From Mycobacteriales bacterium (GTDB taxonomy: Bacteria > Actinomycetota > Actinomycetes > Mycobacteriales > SCTD01), in the NCBI GenBank assembly GCA_030697205.1, contig JAUYQP010000054.1, forward strand, positions 1 to 60,083: a stretch of DNA of 60,083 nt, written 5' to 3'. The first letter of the stretch is position 1, and every line of letters begins with the position of its first letter. This document shows positions 8,238-16,456 of this stretch, in pieces. Under the pieces are notes generated by a model. It did not search any database. It worked only from the letters and a program-made list of their open reading frames with translations, and had not been told where the DNA came from. The translations under genes were made by a program, and so were the position numbers.

Positions 8238-8678
8238 CTAGAAGTTGGTGATGGTGCCCGTGACGGTGCCCTCGGTGGGCAGACCCGCGCAGGTGTCGGA
8301 CAGGGTCATGCGGACCGAGACGAGGTTGGCGGACTTGGCGCTGACCTTGAGCGTGCCGGTGCCGCAGTAGGTGACGACGTTGCCGGCGTAGTCGTCGTTG
8401 GTGAAGACCTGCATCGCGACCGGCAGTCCGGTGGCGTCGACGGCGCTGAGCTTGACGGTCTTCTCGCCCTTGACGGTGTCGAAGTCGAAGCACTGGCCGG
8501 GGAGGTCGCAGTTGTTGAGGGAGAAGCTCGCCGCGACCGAGACGGTGCCGGCGGTGAAGGCCGTGTAGTCGAAGGTCACGGTGCGGGTGGTCTTCTTCGG
8601 CGGCTTGGGGGCGGCCGAGGCGGCCAGTGGGGTCGCGACGACCGCAACGGCGGCCAGCAGGGCGAGGGAGCGCTTCAC
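8238..8678 (-). CDS. Small secreted protein, unknown function
   Basis: 146 residues from GTG 8678, with GAAGGA upstream at good spacing. A textbook signal peptide (MKRSLALLAAVAVVATPLAA, cleavage after SAA) precedes a mature domain of about 120 residues rich in Thr, Val and Ser. It has four cysteines, in NNCDLPGQC, TYCGTG and SDTCAG, suggesting two disulfide bonds and a beta-sandwich fold. No family recognised. Divergent from the two-component operon, with 165 nt between the starts. Confidence 0.7.
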   Translation of the reverse strand: MKRSLALLAAVAVVATPLAASAAPKPPKKTTRTVTFDYTAFTAGTVSVAASFSLNNCDLPGQCFDFDTVKGEKTVKLSAVDATGLPVAMQVFTNDDYAGNVVTYCGTGTLKVSAKSANLVSVRMTLSDTCAGLPTEGTVTGTITNF

Positions 8679-8843
8679 GGGGTGTCCTTCGGTCGGGTGG
8701 TGCTGCTGGGTTCGACGCGATCAACGAGGCTCCTGCCTGCGAGTGACGCCGGCCGCCTCACAGCGGACTCACAGGCGACGTCCAGACTGGCGCCAGCGGG
8801 TGCGCGCACAGTGGTGGTGCACCCGGAGGAAGGACGTCGAGAC

Positions 8844-9554
8844 GTGACCAGCACCAGCGCACGGCCCGAGGCCCGGCTGCTCGTCGTCGACGACGAGCCC
8901 AACATCGTCGAGCTGCTCTCGGCGAGCCTGCGCTTCGCGGGCTTCGAGGTGGCGACGGCTACCAACGGGCAGGAGGCGCTCACCACCGCACGGACCTTCC
9001 GGCCCGACGTTGCGCTGCTCGACGTGATGATGCCGGGCATGGACGGCTTCGAGCTGGTCCGGCGGCTGCGCGGCGAGGGGGCCCGGGTGCCGGTGCTCTT
9101 CCTCACCGCCTGCGACGCCACCGAGGACAAGGTGATGGGACTGACGCTGGGCGGCGACGACTACGTCACCAAGCCCTTCAGTCTCGACGAGGTGCTGGCC
9201 CGCATCCGCGCGATCCTGCGCCGCGTCGAGGCCGGCGCGGCCGGCGCGCCCTCGACGACCCTGGTCTTCGCCGACATCGAGCTCGACGAGGACACCCACG
9301 AGGTGTGGAAGAACGGCGAGCTGGTCGGGCTGTCCCCGACGGAGTTCACGCTGCTGCGCTACTTCATGGCCAACGCAGGCAAGGTGCTGTCCAAACCGCA
9401 GATCCTCGACCACGTCTGGCACTACGACTTCGGCGGTGACGTCAACGTCGTCGAGTCCTACGTCAGCTACCTGCGCCGCAAGCTCGACACCACCGAACCG
9501 CGGCTGCTGCACACCCTGCGCGGTGTCGGCTACGTGCTGCGCCTGCCCCGGTGA
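8844..9554 (+). CDS. OmpR/PhoB-family response regulator
   Basis: 236 residues from GTG 8844, with GGAGGAAGGA upstream. Receiver domain (about 10-125) has the acidic pair DDE, phospho-acceptor Asp60 in LLDVMMPG, a Thr-Ala switch region and Lys110 in TKPF. The C-terminal winged-helix (about 140-236) has the SPTEFTLLRYF and RGVGYVLR signatures. It resembles actinobacterial TrcR/PrrA-type regulators; exact orthology is not assignable. Its stop overlaps the sensor kinase start (GTGA), so the two are translationally coupled. Phosphorylation by the neighbouring kinase is inferred from context. Confidence 0.92.
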   Translation: MTSTSARPEARLLVVDDEPNIVELLSASLRFAGFEVATATNGQEALTTARTFRPDVALLDVMMPGMDGFELVRRLRGEGARVPVLFLTACDATEDKVMGLTLGGDDYVTKPFSLDEVLARIRAILRRVEAGAAGAPSTTLVFADIELDEDTHEVWKNGELVGLSPTEFTLLRYFMANAGKVLSKPQILDHVWHYDFGGDVNVVESYVSYLRRKLDTTEPRLLHTLRGVGYVLRLPR

Positions 9555-11032
9555 CGGTCACGGCCCGTCGCCGGGGAGTCGCGGAGGCACTGCCGCTGCG
9601 GGTCCGCCTCACCGTCCTGCTCGTCGTCCTTTCCGGTGTCGGCCTGCTCGCGGCGGGCGCTGCCGCGGCGTCGTCGCTCAACGGCTACCTCGTCGGCCGG
9701 GTCGACGCCCAGCTCGTCGAGCAGGCCCAGCGGGGTGCACTGGGCGACGGCCAGATGGGACGGGGTGGCCGCGGGGGGCGCGGCGGTCCGCCCGGGCGGT
9801 TCTGGATCGGTGCGGTGGACGCCGGCGGTGACCTCGTCGGGGTGCTCGGCGACACCGGCCGCGACGGCGCCCCTGACCTCGGTGACCTCGCCGGCGCCGG
9901 GCGGCAGGGGCCGACGACGGTGCCCGACTCCTCCGGAGACGGGCAGTGGCGCATCGTCGTACGCCCGTTGTCGCTCAACGCCTTCCCGCGCGTCGCCGGG
10001 GTGGTCTACGCCGCCGACCTCGGAGACGTGAGGGGTACGACGAGACGGCTCGTCGCGCTCGAGCTCGGCGTAGGGCTGGTCGTGCTGGTCCTCGTCGCGG
10101 GCGCGGGCTACCTGCTGGTGCAGCGCTCCCTGCGGCCGCTGGTCGAGGTCGAGGAGGCGGCCGCCGCAGTGGCTGCCGGAGACCTCACCCGGCGGGTGCC
10201 GGCCCGGGACCCGCGCACCGAGGTGGGTTCGCTCTCGCGCTCGTTCAACGAGATGGTCGAGCAGGTCCAGTCGGCCTTCGCGACCCGTGCGGCGTCGGAG
10301 GCCCGGCTGCGTCGCTTCGCCGCGGACGCCTCCCACGAGCTGCGGACACCGCTCACGTCGATCCGCGGCTTCGCCGAGCTCTACCGCCAGGGCGCCGTCT
10401 CCTCCGACGCCGATGTCGCACGGGTCATGTCCCGTATCGAGGACGAGTCCGTGCGGATGGCCTCGCTCGTCGAGGACCTGCTGCAGCTCGCGCGACTCGA
10501 CCAGCAGCGGCCCCTGGAGAGCGGGCCGGTCGACCTGCTGCAGCTCGCGACAGACGCGGTCCACGACGCCGCGGCCGTCGCCGGCGGTCGCACCGTCACC
10601 CTCGACGTCGTGGGCTCGGTGGCGCCCCTGGTCGTCGGCGACGAGGGTGCGCTTCGCCAGGTGCTCGCCAACCTGGTGAGCAACGCGCTGGCCTACACCC
10701 CTCCCGACGCGCACGTCACGGTGCGGGTCGGTGCGACGCGCGCGCCCGGCACCTGCGTCGCCGTCCTCGAGGTCGCCGACGACGGCCCGGGCCTGTCCGC
10801 GGCCGACGCCGAACGCGTCTTCGAGCGCTTCTACCGGGCCGACTCCTCGCGCACCCGCTCCGACGGTGTCGGCGGCAGCGGCCTCGGGCTGTCGATCGTC
10901 TCGGCGATCGTCACCGCCCACGGCGGGTCGGTCGACCTGCAGACCACCCCCGGTGAGGGTGCGTCCTTCCGCGTCCGCCTCCCCCTCGCTGCCCCCCTGA
11001 CCCCTGCCCCCGCACCCTCCCTTGCGTCATAA
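9551..11032 (+). CDS. Membrane sensor histidine kinase
   Basis: 493 residues. Two membrane spans (about 17-40 and 174-196) flank an extracellular sensor domain of about 130 residues containing a Gly/Arg-rich stretch (RGGRGGRGG) without recognisable fold. HAMP domain follows (about 196-250), then the HisKA domain with phospho-acceptor His262 in SHELRTPL, and the HATPase domain with N box LVSNALAYTP, G1 DDGPGLS, F box FERFYR and G2 GGSGLGLS. All catalytic motifs are intact. Partner of the upstream response regulator. The signal sensed is unknown. The tail is Pro/Ala-rich. Confidence 0.92.
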   Translation: MTVTARRRGVAEALPLRVRLTVLLVVLSGVGLLAAGAAAASSLNGYLVGRVDAQLVEQAQRGALGDGQMGRGGRGGRGGPPGRFWIGAVDAGGDLVGVLGDTGRDGAPDLGDLAGAGRQGPTTVPDSSGDGQWRIVVRPLSLNAFPRVAGVVYAADLGDVRGTTRRLVALELGVGLVVLVLVAGAGYLLVQRSLRPLVEVEEAAAAVAAGDLTRRVPARDPRTEVGSLSRSFNEMVEQVQSAFATRAASEARLRRFAADASHELRTPLTSIRGFAELYRQGAVSSDADVARVMSRIEDESVRMASLVEDLLQLARLDQQRPLESGPVDLLQLATDAVHDAAAVAGGRTVTLDVVGSVAPLVVGDEGALRQVLANLVSNALAYTPPDAHVTVRVGATRAPGTCVAVLEVADDGPGLSAADAERVFERFYRADSSRTRSDGVGGSGLGLSIVSAIVTAHGGSVDLQTTPGEGASFRVRLPLAAPLTPAPAPSLAS

Positions 11033-11060
11033 CCGCTGAGCGTGGGCATCTCCTGAGTTG

Positions 11061-11468
11061 CTAGGACGTAGTGAGGGTGGCCATCATCCGTTCGTACTCC
11101 CAGAAGGCCCGCAGCGACAGCAGCTTCCCGTCGCCGTCGACCTTGTAGACGATCACGCAGTCGCACACCGCCGACGCGCCGCCGCCGAGGTCGAGCGACA
11201 GCGACACGACGTTGGCGCACTCGTCGCCGGCCGCGTGCGAGTCGCGGATGTCGAAGGTGATCCCGGTGCCCGCGATGTTGGACTCCCAGAAGGCCTCGCG
11301 CGCCGCAGCGCCCCGGTGGCCGAGCCCGGTCGGGTCGAGCGGCGAGACGCCCACAGGGTCCTGGATCACGCCGTCCTCGGCCCAGAGCGCCAGCCAGGCC
11401 GCCTTGTCCTTGGCCTCCACCGCCGCGCGCGAGGCGAGCGCGGCAGCCCGGGCCGGGTGCTCGCTCAC
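11061..11468 (-). CDS. NTF2/SnoaL-like protein
   Basis: 135 residues from GTG 11468, whose first bases overlap the stop of the upstream LLM oxidoreductase (GTGA). One cone-shaped NTF2-like domain: N-terminal helices with a WLALWAEDGVIQDPVG motif, then a curved sheet with CDCVIVYKVDGDGKL. The fold is used by ketosteroid isomerases, cyclases and polyketide-tailoring enzymes but also by non-enzymatic proteins. Coupling to a flavin or F420-dependent oxidoreductase suggests action on the same small molecule. Substrate unknown. Confidence 0.75.
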   Translation of the reverse strand: MSEHPARAAALASRAAVEAKDKAAWLALWAEDGVIQDPVGVSPLDPTGLGHRGAAAREAFWESNIAGTGITFDIRDSHAAGDECANVVSLSLDLGGGASAVCDCVIVYKVDGDGKLLSLRAFWEYERMMATLTTS

Positions 11469-12334
11469 CACTTCTGGATGACGTCGGCGGCGAACTGCCG
11501 GATGCCGTCCTGCTTGGCCTCGAGCGGCCCGTCGAGCGGCACGCCGTAGAACAGCCAGGGGATCGTGACGATGTCGGTCACCCCGATGGACGCCAGGTCG
11601 CGGTAGCCGTCGAGCCCGAAGCGGTCCGACGACGCCAGCTGGAAGGTGAAGCCCTCGGTCGAGCGACCCGCGGCCTCGAGCATCGACGACAGCTCGGTGA
11701 TGACCGAGCGCGCTTCGTCGTACCCCATCATCGCGCTGGTCCAGCCCTGCCCGAAGCGCACGGTGCGACGCAGCGCGATCGGGGTGTGCCCGCCGATGTA
11801 GACCGGCACCTGTGAGGGCGGCGCCGGCGCCATGCGGATCCGCCCGAAGGCCACCCGCTCGCCGGACATCTCCGCCCAGTCGCCGGACAGGATCGCGAGG
11901 ACGGCTTCGAGCGACTCGTCGGTGTACTTCCCGCGGCCCTCGAAGGTCTGGCCGCACCACTCGAACTCCTCCTTGAGCCAGCCCACGCCGGCCCCGAAGG
12001 TGAAGCGGCCGCCGGACAGCACCGCGGCCGACTGGACCTGCTTGGCGAGCAGCACCGGGTTGCGGACAGCCACCTTGATGACGTGGGTGCAGAAGCGGAT
12101 CCGCTCGGTCACCGACGCCATCGCCCCGACCGCGACGAACGGGTCGACGAAAGGGGTGTCCTGCGTCCACATCCGCGCACCGTCAGCGGTGTAGGGGTAG
12201 CTGTCGCTGACCTGCTCGGACCAGAAGATGCTGTCCGGCACCGCGACCTGCGCGAACCCCACCTCCTCCGCGGTCCGCGCGAGCGCGGCGTAGTGGGTCG
12301 GGTCGGTCATCGCGATCGCCATCGTGAACTGCAA
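11465..12334 (-). CDS. LLM-class (F420-dependent type) oxidoreductase
   Basis: 289 residues. Luciferase-like TIM barrel with the family segments ALARTAEEVGFAQVAVPDS, GRFTFGAGVGWLKEEFE and VPVYIGGHTP. Actinobacterial members with this last motif typically use coenzyme F420 and act on ketones, aldehydes or complex lipids. Start taken as TTG 12334 because GGAGGT lies 9 nt upstream; the next in-frame ATG, four codons in, would have poorer spacing. Overlaps the NTF2-like gene downstream. Divergent from the degenerate amidohydrolase gene. Confidence 0.85.
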   Translation of the reverse strand: MQFTMAIAMTDPTHYAALARTAEEVGFAQVAVPDSIFWSEQVSDSYPYTADGARMWTQDTPFVDPFVAVGAMASVTERIRFCTHVIKVAVRNPVLLAKQVQSAAVLSGGRFTFGAGVGWLKEEFEWCGQTFEGRGKYTDESLEAVLAILSGDWAEMSGERVAFGRIRMAPAPPSQVPVYIGGHTPIALRRTVRFGQGWTSAMMGYDEARSVITELSSMLEAAGRSTEGFTFQLASSDRFGLDGYRDLASIGVTDIVTIPWLFYGVPLDGPLEAKQDGIRQFAADVIQKW

Positions 12335-12453
12335 CGTGTTCCACCTCCGTCGGATGGCCGCACGCTATCGCCGCTCCTGCCCCCTGTCGTCCGCGGAGTC
12401 CCGCTGGTCAGGCCTGCCAGCGCGGCCGCGGGGCGGCCCGGGAGGATGCCCGC

Positions 12454-13422
12454 GTGACCGCCACCGTGCACTGCGCCGACGTGGTGCTCCCCATGAGCGG
12501 CGCGCCGCTCCGCGATGGGGCCGTCCTCGTCGTGGACGCGCTGGTGGTGGACGTGGGCCCACGTGCCGACGTCGTACGACGCGCAGGCGAGAGGGCGCGG
12601 GTGCGCAGGTGGCGCGGCGTGCTGCTCCCCGGGCTGGTCAACGCCCACACCCACCTGGCCCTCGGTCCGTCCTTCAGCGACCTGGCCCACCTGGCCCCGG
12701 ACGCGGCCCTGGACGCGGCATCGGTCGCGTCCTGGCGCGCCCGCGTCGAGCAGCGAGCCGCGGCGATGGGACCCGACGAGCGGGCGGTCGAGGCCCGGGG
12801 CTCGGTCCACGCGGCGCTGCGGACCGGCACCACCTGCGTCGGGGACCTCGGCGTCGGCGGGGTCGCGGGTGCAACGGCGGGTGCACCGGCGGGTGGGCTC
12901 GCCGGTCGGTCGTGGCGGTCCGGGGAGGTCACGTCGTGCCCCCTCGCGCCGGAGCCGCCCTCGCCTCGATCACCGGTCGTGCTCCGGACGCGCAGCGACG
13001 CCCTCCTCGGCCTTCCGGAGAGGCCGGTCGCCCGGCTGCTCGACGACGGCACCCCGGTCGCGCTCGGCACCGAGTCGCTCGCGTCGTGCCCCGACCTCGA
13101 CATGCTCGCCGAGGCGAGGGCCTGTCGCGACCTCGCTGCGCGACAGGGCCTGGAGCACTCGGCGACCGCGCTGCTCGTCGCGCTGACCAGCGGCGGTGCT
13201 GCAGTACTCGGTGTCGAGGCCGGGACCCTCTCCCCGGGCCGTCGGGCGGACCTCACGGTCGTCGACGTGGCGGGCCACCTGGAGCTCGGCGGTGCCTCGG
13301 GCGACGGCGATCGGGTCGGCGCCGCGCTCCTCGACGCGGCGGCGGCCGCGCTGGTCGAGCACGGCGCCGGGCGGTGCCTCGCCACCGTGCTCGCGGGTCG
13401 TCTCGTCCACCGCCGGGCCTGA
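12454..13422 (+). CDS. Degenerate amidohydrolase lacking catalytic core
   Basis: 322 residues from GTG 12454. The N-terminal beta-sandwich and first metal motif NAHTHL (His65, His67) are intact, as is the end of the barrel (GTESLASCPDLDMLAEA). The middle is missing: after GTTCVGDL the sequence turns into low-complexity Gly/Ala/Pro (about 145-190) where cytosine-deaminase-like enzymes carry a catalytic Glu and two metal-binding His, about 110-130 residues in all. The Asp of the usual GTDS metal motif is Glu207 here. The frame is open but the enzyme should be inactive. The surviving parts resemble aminodeoxyfutalosine deaminase-like amidohydrolases. The location next to menF fits a menaquinone origin. 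Confidence 0.65.
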   Translation: MTATVHCADVVLPMSGAPLRDGAVLVVDALVVDVGPRADVVRRAGERARVRRWRGVLLPGLVNAHTHLALGPSFSDLAHLAPDAALDAASVASWRARVEQRAAAMGPDERAVEARGSVHAALRTGTTCVGDLGVGGVAGATAGAPAGGLAGRSWRSGEVTSCPLAPEPPSPRSPVVLRTRSDALLGLPERPVARLLDDGTPVALGTESLASCPDLDMLAEARACRDLAARQGLEHSATALLVALTSGGAAVLGVEAGTLSPGRRADLTVVDVAGHLELGGASGDGDRVGAALLDAAAAALVEHGAGRCLATVLAGRLVHRRA

Positions 13423-13493
13423 CTCGCCGTCGGCCGGGTGACGCCGGGCCGGCTCGCCTGACCCGGCGACGCGCGGGCGCCGTGCTTCGTGCC

Positions 13494-13499
13494 TACCCT
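13494..13499 (+). promoter_or_regulatory. -10 element TACCCT, probable leaderless menF promoter
   Basis: TACCCT ends 5 nt before the menF ATG and no Shine-Dalgarno sequence is present. This fits a leaderless transcript starting at or beside the start codon, frequent in actinobacteria. Confidence 0.5.
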
Positions 13500-13504
13500 G
13501 GGGT

Positions 13505-14749
13505 ATGTCCATGACCGCGGAGACCACCGCGCTCGCGGTCTCCACCGTGCCGATGGCGGCCGCGGACCGGCCGGAGCACCTGCTCGACCTGCTCCCCGAG
13601 GCCGGTGCGCTCGCGTGGGTCCAGGACGGCGCGGGGCTCGTCGGCTGGGGCGAGGCCGCCCGGCTCGAGCTGACCGGAGCGGGGTCGTTCACCGAGGCGC
13701 AGACCTGGTGGGACGCACTCGTGGCGCGGACCACTGTCCTCGACGAGGTCGGCGTGCCCGGCACCGGCTTGCTGGCGTTCGGGTCCTTCGCCTTCGACCC
13801 GAGCCGCGGGACGTCGGTCGTCGTCGTGCCCGCGGTGGTCGTCGGGCGTCGTGGCGACACGTGGTGGCGCACGGAGATCGGTGCGGGCGGTCCGGACCCT
13901 GTCCGCACTCCACCGCGGGTCCCGTCCCCGGTGGTGTTCACCGACGGTGAGGTCACGGGCGCGCAGTGGATGACCGCGGTCGGTGAGGCGGTGGAGCGGA
14001 TCGTGGCCGGCGACCTCGAGAAGGTCGTGCTGGCGCGTGCGCTCGACGCGCATGCCGACGAGCCGGTCGACGTGCGCCACCCCTTGCGGCGCCTGGCCAG
14101 GGACTACCCCGACTGCTGGGCCTTCTCCGTCGATCGGCTGATCGGCGCCACCCCCGAGATGCTGGTCCGGCTCGACGACGGCGTCGCGACCTCCCGCGTG
14201 CTTGCCGGCACGCTGCGGCGATCGGGCGACGCGACCCAGGACGCGCGGCGCCGCTCGTCGTTCGGGCGCTCGGTCAAGGACGTCGAGGAGCACGGCTACG
14301 GCGTGCGCTCGGTGGTCGACGCCCTGCGCCTGCACTGCGCCGACGTCGAGGTGCCGGACGCGCCGTTCGTGCTCGAGCTGCGCAACGTCATGCACCTCGC
14401 CAGCGATGTGCGGGGCGTCGTCACCGACGGCGCGACGTCGCTGGACCTGCTGTCGTCGCTGCACCCGAGCGCCGCCGTCTGCGGCAGCCCCACGGACGTG
14501 GCGCTCGAGGTGATCCGCGAGATCGAGGGCCTCGACCGTGGGCGCTACGCAGGGCCGGTGGGGTGGTTCGACGCATCCGGCGACGGCGAGTGGGGGATCG
14601 CGCTGCGCTGCGCCGAGGTCGACGGCTCCGACCCGAGGAGGCTCAGGCTCTACGCCGGGTGCGGCGTGGTGGCCGGCTCGCAGCCCCTGCAGGAGCTGGC
14701 CGAGAGCGACGCCAAGCTGGTCCCGATGCGCGAGGCCCTGCGGCCCTAG
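13505..14749 (+). CDS. menF: Isochorismate synthase
   Basis: 414 residues. Chorismate-utilising enzyme domain in the C-terminal 260 residues, with LEKVVLARAL, GATPEML, SRVLAGTLRRSGD, VLELRNVMHLASDV, HPSAAVCGSPTDVAL and AGPVGWFDASGDGEWGIALR, the conserved core of MenF/EntC/DhbC. Converts chorismate to isochorismate, the first committed step of classical menaquinone synthesis. Given menD, menC, menB, menE and menA alongside, menaquinone rather than a siderophore is the likely product. The N-terminal 150 residues are variable, as usual. Convergent with menD, 27 nt between the stops. Confidence 0.93.
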   Translation: MSMTAETTALAVSTVPMAAADRPEHLLDLLPEAGALAWVQDGAGLVGWGEAARLELTGAGSFTEAQTWWDALVARTTVLDEVGVPGTGLLAFGSFAFDPSRGTSVVVVPAVVVGRRGDTWWRTEIGAGGPDPVRTPPRVPSPVVFTDGEVTGAQWMTAVGEAVERIVAGDLEKVVLARALDAHADEPVDVRHPLRRLARDYPDCWAFSVDRLIGATPEMLVRLDDGVATSRVLAGTLRRSGDATQDARRRSSFGRSVKDVEEHGYGVRSVVDALRLHCADVEVPDAPFVLELRNVMHLASDVRGVVTDGATSLDLLSSLHPSAAVCGSPTDVALEVIREIEGLDRGRYAGPVGWFDASGDGEWGIALRCAEVDGSDPRRLRLYAGCGVVAGSQPLQELAESDAKLVPMREALRP

Positions 14750-14776
14750 GCGCGGACCCCGCCCTCCCGACGGCAG

Positions 14777-16456
14777 CTAGGTCGTCGGGGTCAGGGCTAC
14801 CGCCACCGCGCTGCGGACCTGCTGGTCCACGGCAGCGGCTGCGGCCCGGTCGGTCCGCACCTCGACGACTCTCGGACCGGCGGTGGACCCACGGGCGTCG
14901 AGCAGGTCGCGCAGCTGCTCGCGGGAGGAGGCGAGGGCGTACGGCGTGCAAGTGGCCGCGCACAGGGCCTCGAGATCCACGCGGTGAGGTGTGCCGAAGA
15001 GCCGCTCGAAGGCCTCCGCGTGCTCGGGGGCGCCCTGCTCGAGCAGCCCGAAGACGGCGCCACCGTCGTTGTTCACGACCACGACCGTGAGGTCGGGGCG
15101 CGGCTCGTCCGGACCGATCACGAGACCGTTCACATCGTGCAGGAAGGTCAGGTCGCCGAGCAGCGCGAACGTCCGCCGGCCGTGCGCCAGGGCAGCGCCG
15201 ACGGCGGTGGACACAGTGCCGTCGATGCCAGCGGCGCCACGGTTGGCCAGCACCCGCAGGCCTGCCCGGCCGCCGACGAGGAAGAGGTCCCGCACAGGCT
15301 TGGACGACCCGACCACCAGCAGCTCCTCCGCGGCCGCCACCACTTCGGCGGCCACCAGCGGCTCGGCGCCCGGGCCTGTGGCCTGTCCACCAGCGTGCTC
15401 CGACCACACCCGCAGAGCCACGTCCCGGGCCCGTCGGCCTGCGACCGACCAGCCGTCGAGCCAGGCCGGGTCCACGGCGGCACCGGCTCCCGGGCTCGGC
15501 ACCCCGGGGAGGACCCGGGCCGCCTGCCGTGCCGGGTCGGGCCAGGGAAGGCGGGTGGCGACCACGTCGGCGGGCGCCGACGCGACGAGTCGAGCCACGG
15601 CGCGCGACAGCGTCGGTCGCCCGACGACGAGCACCCGCTGGGGCTGGTGCGCCTCCAGCCAGCCCGGGACGCCGAGCACCAGCTCTGCGGCGCGCACCAC
15701 GGGATCTCCCCAGGCGCTGCTCGAGGGCTCAGCGACCACCGGGAAGCCGCGGGCCGCCGCCAGCTCGAGCGCCGCCGCCCCGACCTCGGGGGCGCAGTCG
15801 CCGATCACCACGACGGTGCGGTCCGGCAGGTCGTCGGCCACGCCGACGGAGCGGTCCGGCACGACGACGGTCCAGGGCGAGCCGTCGGCACGTCCCTCCA
15901 GCGGCTCGACCCAGTCACCGCTCGTGGGGACCAGTGGTTCGCGCAGGCCGAGGTTGAGGTGGACGGGACCGTGCTCGGCGGCCGCGAGGGCGCGACAGGT
16001 CAGCGAGCGCCAGTAGTCGTTCTGGCCGGTCCGCTGCTCCGGGGTGCCCACCTCCACGAAGAGCCGGACGGCCCCGCCGTAGAGCCCGAGCTGGTCGACC
16101 GTCTGGTTGGCGCCGGTGCCCCGCAGCTCCGGCGGACGGTCGGCGGTGAGCAGCAGCAGGGGGACGGCGGCGTGGGCGGCCTCGAGCACGGCCGGGTGCA
16201 GGTTGGCCGTGGCCGTGCCGCTCGTCGTGACGACGGGCACCGGTCGGCCGGAGGCCTTGGCCAGCCCGAGGGCGAGGAAGCCTCCGGACCGCTCGTCGAT
16301 GCGGACGTGCAGCCTCAGCCTCCCGTCCCGGTCGGCGTCGTGGAGGGCGAAGGCCAGGGGCGCCGACCGCGAGCCGGGGCACAGGACGGCCTCGCGCACG
16401 CCGCCCCGCACGAGCTCGTCGACGAGGACCCGCGCGAGGGCGGTGGACGGGTTCAC
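14777..16456 (-). CDS. menD: SEPHCHC synthase (2-succinyl-5-enolpyruvyl-cyclohexenecarboxylate synthase)
   Basis: 559 residues from GTG 16456, overlapping the menC stop (GTGA). Thiamine-diphosphate enzyme that condenses isochorismate with 2-oxoglutarate. N-terminal Pyr domain has CPGSRSAPL and IDERSGGFLALGLAKAS (catalytic Glu in the IDERS segment); substrate-binding TSGTATANLHPAV and TADRPPELRGTGANQ; the C-terminal PP domain has NRGAAGIDGTVSTA, GDLTFLHDVNGL and NNDGGAVFGLLEQ, which bind thiamine diphosphate and Mg2+. Length is normal for MenD (about 550). Part of a menC-menD operon. Confidence 0.95.
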   Translation of the reverse strand: MNPSTALARVLVDELVRGGVREAVLCPGSRSAPLAFALHDADRDGRLRLHVRIDERSGGFLALGLAKASGRPVPVVTTSGTATANLHPAVLEAAHAAVPLLLLTADRPPELRGTGANQTVDQLGLYGGAVRLFVEVGTPEQRTGQNDYWRSLTCRALAAAEHGPVHLNLGLREPLVPTSGDWVEPLEGRADGSPWTVVVPDRSVGVADDLPDRTVVVIGDCAPEVGAAALELAAARGFPVVAEPSSSAWGDPVVRAAELVLGVPGWLEAHQPQRVLVVGRPTLSRAVARLVASAPADVVATRLPWPDPARQAARVLPGVPSPGAGAAVDPAWLDGWSVAGRRARDVALRVWSEHAGGQATGPGAEPLVAAEVVAAAEELLVVGSSKPVRDLFLVGGRAGLRVLANRGAAGIDGTVSTAVGAALAHGRRTFALLGDLTFLHDVNGLVIGPDEPRPDLTVVVVNNDGGAVFGLLEQGAPEHAEAFERLFGTPHRVDLEALCAATCTPYALASSREQLRDLLDARGSTAGPRVVEVRTDRAAAAAVDQQVRSAVAVALTPTT

